Of a stretch of DNA of 64,000 nt, positions 21,346 through 32,366 are shown in pieces. The translations under genes were made by a program, and so were the position numbers. Source of the DNA: Neoceratodus forsteri (Eukaryota; Chordata; Ceratodontiformes; Ceratodontidae). The stretch covers positions 502,485,001 to 502,549,000 of the forward strand of contig CM057453.1 in the NCBI GenBank assembly GCA_016271365.2, written 5' to 3'. The notes under the pieces were generated by a model. The model was not told where the DNA came from. It made no database searches and worked only from the letters and a program-made list of their open reading frames with translations. Numbering within the stretch: the first letter of the stretch is position 1; each line of letters begins with the position of its first letter.

Positions 21346-21591
21346 TACTTCACTGCCATTTCTATTATGCAGCTCTGTAACTTCTACACTACCAATGCCA
21401 ATGCCAGCAAGCAAACATTCGGCATTGACAAATGCTTGTTTCCTTCGTTGTGTTTTGTTGATTTGCTTTACACAAAGGCTTGTTGCCTCTGTGATGGCTG
21501 TTTTGATTACTCCCCATTGTTCCTCCACCCCTCCTTCTTGCCTGTTTGCTAGTGCTTTTCTGAGGCACTCTCTCATTTTCCAAATTTCCAT
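21337..21591 (-). pseudogene. Possible LINE linker fragment
   Basis: An 84-codon frame with MRECLRKALANRQEGGVEEQ, TEATSLCVKQ and KTQRRKQAFVNAECL resembles the basic segment between endonuclease and reverse transcriptase in several LINEs. There is no catalytic motif, so this is only a suggestion. It could be chance. Confidence 0.3.
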
Positions 21592-21599
21592 TTACTCAA

Positions 21600-22554
21600 A
21601 TTACCTCAAACACAACGCTGTTTGAAAAACAGCATACCCAGCTTCCTAAACTATACCAAATAACACACAAATAACATTAATTCATCTATTCATCTGATGT
21701 AAATTATCCCACTTGTCAAGTGTGCTGTGGGCATTTGCATAATATAAATGTTTGTAGTAATCTCTCCCCTCTGTGTCCTGGATTTAAAAGCATTATGGGA
21801 TGCACCGTATGAAACCATTTTCCAGCCACCTTGTACACTGGCTGCTGGCAGCAAAATTCTCTCTGCTCCAGGTCCTTGATTGAAAAGCAGTATGGGATAC
21901 ACTGTGTATGTAAGGCAACATGTTAAACCATTGTTCAGCCAGTCCCCCTCCCCAGCCATTGGCCACAACATTTTCTCCCCTCTGTACAAAATTTGCACCA
22001 GTCACTGCATAATCGGGGGCACTGGGGAGACAAGAATTTCTCATTCCCCCTCTAGCTCCACTTCTGGCCCTAAAAAAAAATAACACCCTTAAATTTAAAA
22101 AATAAACATTCTTGTGTCTCGTGATAACCTTAACACACACACACACAGTGAAGCACTATTCACTGTTTTCATTTCTGGTGTTTCTTTGGTGACCATGAGA
22201 AATCCCCTCCTGTCCTTACCAGCTTACCAGGGGCAAGCTATGCCGCTTACTTTGCCACAGACAAAACTGAAACCATGGTCCATTATAAGGCGTTCTGTTG
22301 TGTGTGAGGGGTGAACATTCTGCCAGAGGAATTCTGCGGATGTTTGAATTCCTATATTCCATTATAAACAAACATTCCATTTCTTAAATGTGTGGAAAGA
22401 CAGATGATTGGCAGGTGGTGATAGAGCCCACTTTTTACTAATTACTTTTAACAAAAAAAATGCCTGTTTATAAACGAAAAATTTAATTTTTTTTGGTTTT
22501 AAATTGTTTCTCAGTTTACCCATTTATAAGTGCAACTGCGGCCTTGTGCCTGAC
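21600..22554. other. Unassigned, no gene
   Basis: A weak direct repeat is visible (AAAAGCATTATGGGATGCAC near 21787 and AAAAGCAGTATGGGATACAC near 21883). There is a short (CA)n run at 22134-22147. No domain-bearing frame. Confidence 0.4.
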
Positions 22555-22740
22555 AATGTACCCGGGTGTGTGTTGATCCCCAATAACAGCACACCCTGTT
22601 GTGCGTTATTGCTTACTTAAGACATACCAGGTCATTGGTTGTCTGGGGTTAATGCACTCCAGGTGCTACAGGCACTAGGCACAAGTGCCTCATGCTTTGT
22701 TACACACCTGGGCTTGCGTTGAACCCAGACAAGGAATGTC
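22555..22740. repeat. GCAATAA-type hairpins
   Basis: On the minus strand GTAAGCAATAACGCACAACA, GGGTGTGCTGTTATTGGGGA forms the family hairpin (near 22580-22618). A second palindrome spans about 22652-22732, from GGTTAATGCACTCCAGGTG to its partner ending TTGAACC. The core resembles that at 58982-59035, including the following GGGGATYAAY. Confidence 0.5.
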
Positions 22741-22776
22741 CTGTTGTATTTTATTGTTTACCAAACTGCAGTCAAT

Positions 22777-23174
22777 AAGCAAAGCAAACTGCGGGTCTGG
22801 GACTGTGCTCAGAAGCAAGCTGCGGGTCTGGGACTGTGCTCAGAAGCAAGCTGCGGGTCTGGGACTGTGCTCAGAAGCAAGCTGCGGGTCTGGGACTGTG
22901 CTCAGAAGCAAGCTGCGGGTCTGGGACTGTGCTCAGAAGCAAGCTGCGGGTCTGGGACTGTGCTCGGAAGCAAGCTGTGGGTCTGGGACTGTGCTCAGAA
23001 GCAAGCTGCAGGTCTAGGACTGTGCTCGGAAGCAAGCTGCGGGTCTGGGACTGTGCTCAGAGGCAAGCTGCGGGTCTGGGACTGTGCCCGGAAGCAAGCT
23101 GCGGGTCTGGGACTGTGCCCGGAAGCAAGCTGCGGGTCTGGGACTGTGCTCGGAAGCAAGCTGCGGGTCTGAGC
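22777..23174 (+). repeat. 31 bp minisatellite, about 12.8 copies
   Basis: The unit contains AAGCAAGCTGCGGGTCTGGG then ACTGTGCTCAG (31 bp). Copies are mostly identical, with single variants (CTCAG or CTCGG or CCCGG; GCTGCGG or GCTGTGG or GCTGCAG). Because 31 is not a multiple of three and the unit lacks stops in any forward phase, all three frames are open and give the same cyclic 31-residue peptide. The frames are therefore an arithmetic by-product and not evidence of a gene. Confidence 0.97.
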
Positions 23175-23319
23175 TGTGCCTGATTGTACACCTGCTTTTT
23201 ATATGGCCCCATCTTGTTTTTTATTATTTATTATTCTCTTGCCCTACCTTAGGGGTTCAAACCCAAATCTGCTGTGTAACTGGGCAACTTCCCAGCCTCC
23301 TCGTCTTGTTCCTGGAGAC

Positions 23320-24205
23320 TCAACAGTTCTCAGACTTTGTCACAGTGAGCCTCCCCAAATCCATGGAAAAGATTTTGAGCCTCCCCCAAAAACTGAAATA
23401 ATCTTGGGCCTTCCCCTATAAAAATAACATACTGTACTTTGTGTAGTACACCATGAATAAATTGAAATCCCTCTGCGTACTTTGTTCTCATTCAGTTCTT
23501 TGTCTTATACGGACGTGGAACCTTTGAAAAAGAGCTCCCGTACTCAAAGGTGTTATCTGAATAACAAATAAATAAAATAACAAATATTATTATTCAGCTT
23601 ATGGCACTCCGACCAGCCTACTTCCTTCACTATTTTCATTCTTGAACTACTGTTACCCCTTGTTGCAGTACCTTCATGGGTCAGACTGCTTTCTCTGTTT
23701 CCTCTCTATATGAAATAACCTTCCTACTTACTTTGCCTCTCCCCCTCCATCCCTGCTCATAAGTAACTTCTCAGGGACTACTTTGCTTCTTCCTGATATT
23801 GCTCTTAGCACTTCTATGCTCAACCCTTTGGGCTGTTCTGCAATCAGGCTACAAATTGATCAATTACCACCACTCATGATTAGTTTATTGTTCATATTTG
23901 TTTGCACTATTGTTCATTGTGTATTTCTTGATTGTTTTGCAGTTACCTTTTGAAATGTATTCACTCCCTACCCTTCCCCGGTGTACATGTGAAATGAGCC
24001 TTGGCTTATTCACCATCCCGTCACCTATTAGTAAATAAATACATTAAATTTACCTACTATTATTCTCTTTCAGTTTGCTTCATCTCTTCACACAAAATAT
24101 ATAAAACTCAAAATTCAAACACAGTACTTTATCAGACTTGCTTGAGCCTCCCCTTGAACAGGTTGGGGCCTCCCCAGGGAGGCTGGCCTCACCATTTGAG
24201 AACCC
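23320..24205. mobile_element. Possible non-autonomous hAT-like element
   Basis: CAACAGTTCTCAGACTTTG at about 23319 faces ATTTGAGAACCCCTCC at about 24194. Ends of the type CAGNGGTTCTCAAA are common in hAT elements. GAGCCTCCCC blocks recur inside both ends. No transposase and no clean 8 bp duplication was found, so this stays tentative. Confidence 0.3.
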
Positions 24206-24529
24206 CTCCTCTAAACTCATTCTTCGTGGCTTCCCCCACAGCGGGGCCCTTGGTGTGGTGCCCCCTGTTTCCATGTCTGTTGAGTTGGAGTCTTCCGTGC
24301 CAGGCGAACAGGTGACCCAATGCCTGAGAGCGTTCTTCAGTGTCATATTACCTGAGCAGTCTGTTTCTTCCCTTTGTTTACCTTGCTCCCACAGATATCA
24401 GTATTAATATGGGTGCTGCATGTACGCAACAGGCATGCATCGCTGAACTGGATGTTACTTCCTCCCACTGCAATCCCCTGCTGACCTGCTCCGTCTGTGG
24501 GCCCTCAGGTGGTGTTGCTGCAGTGGGAA
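24206..24529. other. No recognised feature
   Basis: Moderately GC-rich sequence next to the LTR-like repeat. No domain-bearing frame. Confidence 0.4.
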
Positions 24530-26190
24530 TGTAGCCACCTGTAACCCCTAGGTGGTGCTATCCCAAGGGCTACTACCCCTGCCTGCCTGGCTAGTAGCAG
24601 GTTAAGGGGTCTGGGTGCTGAAACGGGTGCCTCCACCCGGAAGTCAGGGTTGTTAGTGGTCAAGCTAACCTGGGCACAGCCCTCCGGGACACTGTAACCC
24701 CTCCCTTTCCCTTCTAGTGGCCTGAACAGTACACAGTAATCACTTTCACAGTGACCTTTATTCACCATGCAATTACCCACACTGTTTGCACTTACCACCA
24801 GGGCTGGTTCCTCTAGCTCGACCCTGGGGACCCCCTATAAAACAAGGTTATGCACAGCAAATAGCAACAGTACAGTACTTTTGGCACAAACTGGAATCAC
24901 AGTCAGGTTAAATGCAAAAAGAGATAGATCTGATTTATTCAGGGGACTTGAACAAGGGAGGGGCATAATCAGGTTGATTTGCTTAAAGGCTATATCAATC
25001 AGGCAGTAATGCATGCACTTCAGAGTCCCTACACAGTCACACACTCTGGGTTCCCAGGTAGGAAGACGGTGGGCTAGCCAGGAACATTGTCCGGGGTAGG
25101 CCGGGGTCGCAGCTGGTTGGGGCCCTCTGAAGGAAGAAAGCAACATGCACAACACACACTATTTGTAATCTGGAGCCGGAGGGCTCAGTTCGTGACAGAA
25201 AAGACAACAAAGCAATCAGATGACTACACTTTAGATTTAGCTGTTGTTGCAGGGAGCTACCCTGATGTTTACTCACGATACCCAATACTGGACACGGCAG
25301 GATGAAATCGAGACTGCAGGTTGTTGAGCTGGAATGCCAGGAGAAGCAGGGCTCACACGAATTACTGAGGCATTGTTCCTGTTCAGGGCATTGAGCAGGG
25401 GGCTGATCCCCAGGCAGGTCTCTCGTCGATGCCTTTCTCTGTGTAGCGGGTATTCTGGCTGGGCCAGTGTGACAAAGACCAGGCCAAACGGAGATGAATA
25501 CGGATTTCAGTCCGTGGAGCTAGATGCAGCCTCCAGCAAGCAAAATACAGTTCAGACACATAGTGGGGAACCAAATCACAACCCACTATCAGCACACAGC
25601 ACATTCACATGTAAGGAAATTCCACTGTACCAGGCAAATGGCTCTCCCGTTGCAATTACAGAGTCTCTGCACAATCCGGGAGCTCAGAGGTGGCTGGAAA
25701 TCCTGACAGGCCGATCGCATTCAGCAAATATTCGGTCTTCTTCAGGTAGGAGCCAGATCACAATTCAGTGGCTTAACTCTCTCTTCAAATTCATATTCAG
25801 TCCAAAAAAAGGCACAGGTTCCCTCTCAGGGACAGCAGGCAGGCATGCAGGCCAAACTCAGGCCTTTCCACAGTTCTCCCATGCAAATCCACACAGGATT
25901 AATGCTCGATTATCTCGAGCTGTTACTCCTTCACTTCCCAACTCAGATCTGACTTGAAACTGCAAGCAGTCTGGGACTTTCCCCAGAATCCAAAAGGCTT
26001 GATGGCTGATTCCTCTGTCAGTCACAACAAGGGCTCCCCCTCCAGGTTCATTTAGGCCCCAAAAGCCCCAAACTACAATTCCTACAGAATTTTGCTCCCA
26101 CAAAGCCCCTGGGGACAGGCTTCATTTTAGAGTCCCCAAAGGTACTGATTGGCCCATTTCAGCAGTCCAGGACCAAGATGGTGGAGATGA
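24530..26190 (-). repeat. LTR-like dispersed repeat, copy 2
   Basis: Minus-strand counterpart of 145-1540. Shared blocks in order: GGGCCAATCAGTACC, TCTAAAATG, an AACTACAATTCC site (ZNF143/STAF-like, near 26080), and the distal block containing CCACTAGAAGGG, GTGTCCCGGAGGGCTGTG, AGGCAGGGGTAGTAGCCC and ACCTAGGGGTTACA. The distal block is about 75-80% alike in the two copies. The proximal halves differ more, with different insertions. No retroviral coding sequence was found. May be an LTR or another non-autonomous element. Confidence 0.5.
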
Positions 26191-26689
26191 ACAGAATTGT
26201 CCATGCTGCAAAGAAGGCAGGTTGACAAACTGCAAAATTATTACTATTCTAATAAATGATCAGCAAACAAATACATCTTCTAAACAGAGCTCCCCTCTGC
26301 GCTAATAGCGATGGCAATAACGGAGCGATTATCTGGCAGCTCGGGTGGGACTCGAGCATAGAAACACTCAGCTCCCCTCCCAGATTAATTATGACTGCAA
26401 CCCAGGCAGCTCTTAAAGAGACCGTACGCAGAGGCTATACAGGCACTCTGGCAATACATTTAAACTGCTAAAACACAGGACACCAGCCTGGCAGTGAGTA
26501 TTTAGGCAAGCTCAAGGAAGACTTTTCGTGAATCCCCATTTGTGGAAGTTACGCATCCCTCACTCGTAAGGCGGCAGACTGCCTCTGGGACACCAGGCCT
26601 TCGCCCTCGCCTGCCCTCTGGCATCCTGGGCCCATTCCCTACTCACCAGCAACCCTGGGGAGAATCTCTTCCATCCTCCCCATGTTCAA
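26191..26689. other. Unassigned, no gene
   Basis: Contains GC-rich sequence at 26580-26640 with GGGCCCATTCCC, weakly like the minus-strand SINE body, but no head, tail or duplication. Otherwise nothing. Confidence 0.35.
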
Positions 26690-26930
26690 AACTGAATTTT
26701 AAGCTTCGATAGAAATTGGGGTAATGTAAATAAGGTGTTTTTCATCCAGCTGGTTAACCTATGGAGCAGGCTCCTAAAGAAGGTGGTGCAGGTGAGGAGC
26801 GTGAATCTTATAACTTTCGGTTGGATCAGTTCCTCATGGAGAATACCATTACTGGGCACAGCATTTTATTATTAGAAAGAACTCTTTCCCAGTGACTTTA
26901 CAATTTTATTTTTTTACATAATATTAACTG
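26690..26930 (+). pseudogene. CR1/L2-type ORF2 C-terminal fragment
   Basis: Conceptual translation gives VNLWSRLLKKVVQ followed by a frame-shifted YNFRLDQFLMENTI. This corresponds to the C-terminal signature (VxxWNSLPxEVV...FKxxLD) found in the CR1 copies at 16330 and 33200. Only about 60 codons remain. Orientation is opposite to the other CR1 copies in the window. Confidence 0.5.
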
Positions 26931-27538
26931 TTGTATCATGTACTGTGATTAGTATAATCTGTTCCCTACTGTGGTGTACCCTCTTAGTTTAAAGATGTGT
27001 ACATACTCTGCTGTACACACCCCTTGAGATTGCTGGAGTGGTTAGGGCACTCAGCTTTGCATTGTGCTAAACGACCCCACTGCGTGTGTATATTGGAGTA
27101 CACCTTGTTCACATCGGTGGGGATTGTTTACAGCTCATGCCTTAACAAATACCACCTGAAGTAGGTCCAACCTTTTTGCGTAAAAATGGTAAATGGGGAT
27201 TAATTGTGAACAATCAACACTAAGCTCCATACCCCCCTAGTGTCGTGCGAGAACCAGTTTGCATTTTGTGTGCAAAAACATTTTTTTTATTTTACTTACT
27301 CTTTACTGCAGTATGGTAGACTGTATCAGACTGCTTTTGCAGACTTGCAAGCTGACATTTTATCCCCAATCTCAAGCCTGTGTAGCCTTCTCCAACATGA
27401 CTTTTTTTTTTTGCCTGAAGTGGAAATATGCCTTATTGTCAGCCTGGTGTGTCAGTTCAATCTCTATTTTCTGTAATGGGGAGGGGCACCTGGCAGGATC
27501 AAGGCCCACTTATTTGGGGGGGGGGCTTATTTATATAT
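26931..27538. other. Unassigned, tRNA-like A-box only
   Basis: TGGAGTGGTTAGGGCACTCA near 27042 resembles a tRNA A box, but no matching B box and no terminator or tail was found at the right distance. A homopolymer G run lies near 27517. No gene. Confidence 0.35.
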
Positions 27539-27910
27539 TCATTGCAGAAAGCTTTGTTAATGCATCACTTAGGGTTGTCATTATAGTGGCAAATGTTTGG
27601 AAACTCGATGTTGGGGTTACTAAACCTACCCCCCTCACCCCCACCCTCCACACACCAACAAGTGTGGGGGTATGCCTTGGGGTCGTCAGCCCTAACTCTC
27701 ACCCCATTCCATTTGTAAGGAAGCTAAGTGGTACAGTATAGGGCAATGGTGTGAGAGTTAGGCCCGATGACCCCAAGGCACACCCCAGTGCCTGTTGGTG
27801 TGTGGAGAGTAGGGGTGGGGTAGGGTTGGTAACCCTAACATCGAATTTCCAAACTTTTGTCGCAGTAATGACAACCCTAACTGATGCATTAATGAATATT
27901 TTTGCAATGA
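27539..27910. repeat. 372 bp foldback with about 185 bp arms
   Basis: The arms run from TCATTGCA 27539 and TGCAATGA 27903 inward. Perfect blocks include AGGGTTGTCATTA (27571) with TAATGACAACCCT (27866) and GCATCA near 27562 with TGATGC. They then continue through CCTACCCC, CTCCACACACCAACA, GTATGCCTTGGGGTC and CCTAACTCTCAC to a centre near 27730. By eye arms are about 80% complementary. The inner arm is the 80 bp unit of the array at 20985-21345. Confidence 0.8.
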
Positions 27911-27939
27911 ATTTCCCTTCTGTTTGAGAAAGTGTAATA

Positions 27940-28190
27940 TTATACGTATGTGGGTGTGGGAGTGCAGGGCCCCCATCATGCATATATTTTGTAATTGTCT
28001 CAGATTTTCATGGACCCTGCGCTCCCATCTATACATAAGTATACGATATTTTAATGTTATCACATCTCCGCTCCCACTACTGCATAATGTAGGGCCCTGC
28101 GCTCGCATTATTGCATAATGGGATCCAAATGTGGGAGGGCAGGGCACTACAGGCCCTGTGCTCCCATATACCCATAAGTATAGAGACATA
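27940..28190. repeat. Short direct repeat, about 140 bp offset
   Basis: CCCTGCGCTCCCAT...CATAAGTATA near 28014 recurs as CCCTGTGCTCCCAT...CATAAGTATA near 28154. A further CCCTGCGCTCGCAT lies at 28094. A low-copy decayed tandem repeat. Confidence 0.5.
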
Positions 28191-28414
28191 GTGCACGCCT
28201 AGAGCCATTCCAGGTAACGTTTATGTTGCAAAAGTTGCAATATCTCAGGAACTGTAGGAACTCTGTTTTAAAAAAAAAAAAAAAACAAATGTGCAGCTGT
28301 ATTCATGTCCTGGGCACCTCCACGCCTGCTTAATACTAAGCTGTGCTTAGCAAAAAATATGTATCTCGAACCTATTTTGAGGTGTAGCCACCGAAAGGTG
28401 CCACGACCGCCACA

Positions 28415-29430
28415 ATGTTATCCTGTAGGAAAATTTGCAACTTGGGTGTGCTGTAGCTATGGAACCAAATGAGCAAAGGGCACATCTCTGGGCCAAGGGC
28501 TTGCCCCCCTGCAAAGTTCAGCCCAAAAGAAGTTTAACAACTTTGAATGGATTAATATTTTTTTCACCACACCTTCAAAAGGCACATCTGTGAGGCAAAG
28601 GCTTTCTACCCTGAAAATTTCAGACCACAACCTAAAGCCATTTCTGAGATCCAGATGGACAAAGAAATGTCAAAAAACACAGATTTTTCTGTTGTGTTTC
28701 CAACACTCTATCTCAGAAACCACAGAACGGATTCCCACGAAATGTGACAGGTCGCAAAATCTACCCCTAGATATTATGCATGCCAAATGCCATGCAAATC
28801 TGTTGAACGGTTCCAACATTAACTTTCAACAATTTGGGTTTAACATAGAAGTTACCTTATGTTATCCTGCGGGAAAATGTACAACTTCGGAGTGCTGTAA
28901 CTATATAACAGTTGTCTGTTTCTTCACAAAACCAGCAGACCACACATCTGTGGGACAAGGGCTTGTCACCCTGCAAATGCCAGTCCCAAAGTCCTGTTTT
29001 CTTGCTATGAAGTGGCAAAGAAACTGTTTTTTGAGGCTGTTTACCAGTTTTCACTTTCAGATCATATATTTTTTTCCCATAGGCTATAATGTGACATTTT
29101 AAAGCTTAACTTTTGAACGGATTCATAGTTATTCACCAGACCTTCAAAAGGCACCGCTGTGAGGCAAAGGCTTTCTGCCCTGAACACTTCAGACCACAAC
29201 CTAAAGCCATTTCTGAGATCCAGGTGGACAAAGGAATGTCAAAAAACACAGGTTTTTCTGTTTTTTCAACATTCTGTATCTCAGGAAACCACACAACGGA
29301 TTCCCACGAAATTTGGCTGGTGAAGAGACCTACCCCTAGACATTATGCATGCCAAATTGCATTCACATCTGTTGAACGGTCCCAAAGTTATTAATATTCA
29401 AAAATTAAGGTTTAACATGGTTATCTTTCA
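28415..29430 (+). repeat. Two-unit tandem repeat, 0.45-0.57 kb
   Basis: TTATCCTGTAGGAAAATTTG (28418) recurs as TTATCCTGCGGGAAAATGTA (28862). CCTTCAAAAGGCACATCTGT (28571) recurs as CCTTCAAAAGGCACCGCTGT (29142). Both units have CAGACCACAACCTAAAGCCA and GGATTCCCACGAAAT. Unit 2 has about 127 extra bases (near 29000-29100). Phrases such as ATCTCAGGAAC and CACGAAATTTG also appear at 19015 and 28243, hinting at a wider superfamily. Non-coding. Confidence 0.7.
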
Positions 29431-29438
29431 CCCTAACT

Positions 29439-29848
29439 ATACTGGCACTACCGTGCCAGTATAATATATACTTATAAATGCTAGGCAACTGTGGTATACA
29501 TATAGAATAATCGATAGGTCATTGTGGTGTATAGGGATATAAATCCATCAAGGGCTGCTTGGCATTATGACCTCATTAGCACCCCTTGACGGATTTATAT
29601 CCGTTTCTCCATAGGAGCCCATTATCATGTATTTCCCTGTATACCTCACCAATTAAACCTACATTCCAAACCATCAAAGACGCATACCTCACAATTAAAG
29701 CTCCATTTCTCCACACCGAAACCAGAATACCTAATTGGAGCTATAAGCCACGAGCCCGAAGGGTGAGTGGCATTATTGCCCTAATTAGCCCCTGCGTTAG
29801 GTATGCAGCCTTGTATGCAACAGTTGCCTAGCATTTCTTTTATATAAT
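29439..29848. repeat. Compound foldback
   Basis: Small palindrome ATACTGGCACTACCGTGCCAG at its left edge. Outer arms: AATGCTAGGCAACTG (about 29476) with CAGTTGCCTAGCATT (29820). Inner hairpin: GGATATAAATCC and TCAAGGG (29538) with CCCTTGACGGATTTATATCC (29582). Three nested or adjacent palindromes inside 410 bp. Confidence 0.65.
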
Positions 29849-29964
29849 ACATGGGGATGGTGCCTTTTTTGTACCTGAAGTTTGTGTTTTAGTCAGGAGG
29901 CTTATTGGGAAAGGCTGTGTTTTTATCAGGGAGCTTATTAGATTTAACTTTGGTTACTTTGGTT

Positions 29965-31815
29965 TAGTAGGACAAATGTAGGCCATAGGCCCATCGAGAT
30001 TGTCCCCCGCATTTTGCGAGCAATTTATTCCCAACTAAATAGTCTACAAAAGCCATTCATCTAACTTTATTTTAAAAGAATCAAAATGTTCTAATTCAGT
30101 TAATTCTTGTGGAAGGGTATTCCAGAGTTTAGCAACTCTAATATTATAAAAATGATCTCTTTTGGCTGTTTGCCCACGTTGCATCCAGAGTTTTGTTGTG
30201 TGATCTACCTGCAACACGTCTGTCAGATAATTTTATGTCTAATGAGTCCATCAATTTGCTGTCATTCAACATTTTGTATAGGAGAAGTAAGTCTCCTCTG
30301 CATCTTCTCATTTGTAATGTGAACAGTCCTGTTTTTATTATCTGCTGGCATAGTCAGTATTTGCTAGCTTAGGGACCATTTTAGTGGCCCTCCTCTGGAC
30401 TCTCTCCAACATTCCAATATCCTTTTTCAGGTACAAATTCCAAAATGGTGTACCATAATCCAGAAGTGGCCGAATATAAGATCTGTATAGTGGGATAATA
30501 CATTGTTTGTTTCTAGAAACAAATGTCCTCCTTACTTTGCTAAGTAATCCATTTGCCTGTTTACATATTTTAATGCAATGGTCAGATGATGTTAATCATA
30601 ATGCCTAGATCTTTCTCACAAGTTGATTTAGTAATTAGCCTGTTATTTAATAACCTGTTGTGTTCGGTTAGAAAACCATTCCCATACCCAGTCTATTAAC
30701 CATGGTGAAAAACCCAACTTAATTTATTGTTCAATCTATGATGGGGAACCAGATCAAAGGCCTTACTATAATCTAACAGTATTACATCCATGGGTGTCCC
30801 TAGGTATAATTCTTTACTAATATGTTTGTAAAATGAAATTAAATTTGTGGTACATGAGTACCTTCTTCTAAATCCATGTTGGGTTTTATCTATAATATCC
30901 AGCTGTTCGATTTCACTGTCAAGGAGTTTCTTAATTATTTTCTCCATTAATTTGCAGACTACCGAGATCAGACTTATAGGGTGATAATTACTAACTTCTG
31001 CCCGATTTCCTCTTTTAAAAATGGGTGCGACTGTAGCCTTGTGCCAGTTCAAAGGTATATGTTTGTTAGATAAGGATTTATTAAATAAGATGGTTAAAGG
31101 TACTGATATTTCTGTAGCAGTATTCTGTAAAAATCTTGGATGAATGTTATCTGGTCCGGGACTATAATTTCAATTTTTTTTTTTTTTTAATGGTTTGTAG
31201 AGCTGATATTATAACTGCGTTGTGCTATTGTATAGATTTCTTCAAACCTTATGGGATCTGATTCAAGTACAAGATTGTAGTAGTTTGTTTATTAAATACT
31301 GAACAGAAATAGTTGTTGAAACTATTTGCTGTTTCCTGTGCTTTTAAAATTATTGATCCATTTTCATAAATAGGGCCTATGGTTTTATTTGTCTGATTTT
31401 TTTTTTTTTGATTTTTTTTCCCTTCCAAATAGGAATGTAAGGCCTTGATATTATTCTTTGAATGTGCTAATTTAAATTCTAGTTTGTATTTTGCTCTCTC
31501 TATTGCTTTCTTAAAGACTTTTAACATATAATTTGTATTGGTTTATATTGAAGGGACTGGGATTTGTTTTTAATTTTTTTTTAATAATTTTCTCTTAGTA
31601 TTTATTAGTTTACATATTGACTTAGAATACCATAGGGGGATTTTGCCTTATTATATTTATTTCTAATGGGAATATACTTACTTTCCAAGTCTAATTTAAT
31701 ATTTTTAATGTAATTCCAAGATTCTTCCACTGTACACTGATTTTAATTTTGTTCCCCAGTCTATACTGTGTAATTTATTTATTTCTACATAGTTTGCTTT
31801 GTCATAGTTTAGTAG
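29965..31815 (-). mobile_element. CR1-like LINE, internally deleted
   Basis: The 3' block near 29970-30010 (GGACAAATGTAGGCCATAGG, then CCATCGAGATTG) corresponds to CR1 tails elsewhere in the window. The C-terminal region at 30370-30480 on the minus strand matches the conserved CATTTTGGAATTTG, GGAGAGAGTCCAGAGGAGGG block. Possible 8 bp duplication TTTAGTAG at 29963 and 31807. The body carries RT and pre-RT segments. Confidence 0.75.
30600..31527 (-). pseudogene. CR1-like reverse transcriptase lacking motif C
   Basis: The pre-RT segment at 31249-31527 contains KAIERAKYKLEFKLAHSKNN. The RT segment at 30696-31052 reads WHKATVAPIFKRGNRAEVSN, YHPISLISVVCKLMEKIIKK, DKTQHGFRRRYSCTTNLISF and motif A MDVILLDYSKAFDLVPHHRL. 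Directly after it the sequence jumps to CEKDLGIM, which belongs downstream of the active site. The YxDD motif C and the palm between are therefore deleted. The intact family uses this enzyme for target-primed reverse transcription; this copy cannot. Confidence 0.85.
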
Positions 31816-31860
31816 CTTGGTTGATGATAAAGGCTGTGTTTTTGTCCGGGGGCTTATTAG

Positions 31861-32366
31861 GTGTGCTACTTAGCATAGAAATGTCTTGACTGGTTCAGCT
31901 GGTGTGTTCCTTGATGTCTTTATTGATTTCATTGTTCATTATGTTGTTTGTTTCGGTGGTCATAATGTTGATCTATGGGTGTTTTTTTTTCCCACGGTAT
32001 TCTGGTTTTGGTGCAGAGGTATGCAGCTTTAACTGGGAGGTGTGCAGGTTTGATTGTTTGGAATGTAGGTTTAATCGGAATGTAGGTTCAGTCGGTGCAG
32101 AATACAGGGAAATGCATGATAATATGCAGTATACAGGGAAATGCATAATAACAGGCTCCTATGGGGAGGTCCCAAAAAAGATGATCTTTGGAAATTGGTT
32201 AGAAGATAATGATTTTCTGATTGTTGGAAAAGAAACAAATCTGCATTCTAGTGAAATTAGATTTGTTAGATGGAAAAGCTGACATGAGAACAATTAAGGA
32301 TGTGTTTGATGATCTGAGGAGTATTGGCAATATTTATCATACCAAAGGTCATTTTTTTTTCTTCCC
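31861..32366. other. Unassigned, inverted relative of 29600-29650
   Basis: GTATACAGGGAAATGCATAA then CAGGCTCCTATGG (32113-32156) is the inverse of CCATAGGAGCCCATTATCAT, TTCCCTGTATAC at 29611-29653. The two lie on either side of the CR1. A 126-codon frame has no domain. Confidence 0.4.

Larger units (their letters stand above)
29881..31860 (+). repeat. 31 bp repeat split by a CR1
   Basis: TTTGTGTTTTAGTCAGGAGG (29881), AAGGCTGTGTTTTTATCAGG (29911) and AAGGCTGTGTTTTTGTCCGG (31830), each followed by CTTATT, are three copies of one 31 bp unit. The CR1 at 29965-31815 sits between the second and third, so either it inserted into a minisatellite or the flanking unit is an unusually long duplication. 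Confidence 0.55.

Noticed and set aside
22685..23183. Repetitive protein with SKLRVWDCAQKQAAGLGL units
   Set aside because: Product of a stop-free 31 bp minisatellite open in all three phases, with no start context and no flanking domain.
27030..27110. tRNA gene
   Set aside because: Only an A-box-like stretch; no B box at the proper spacing, no cloverleaf and no terminator.
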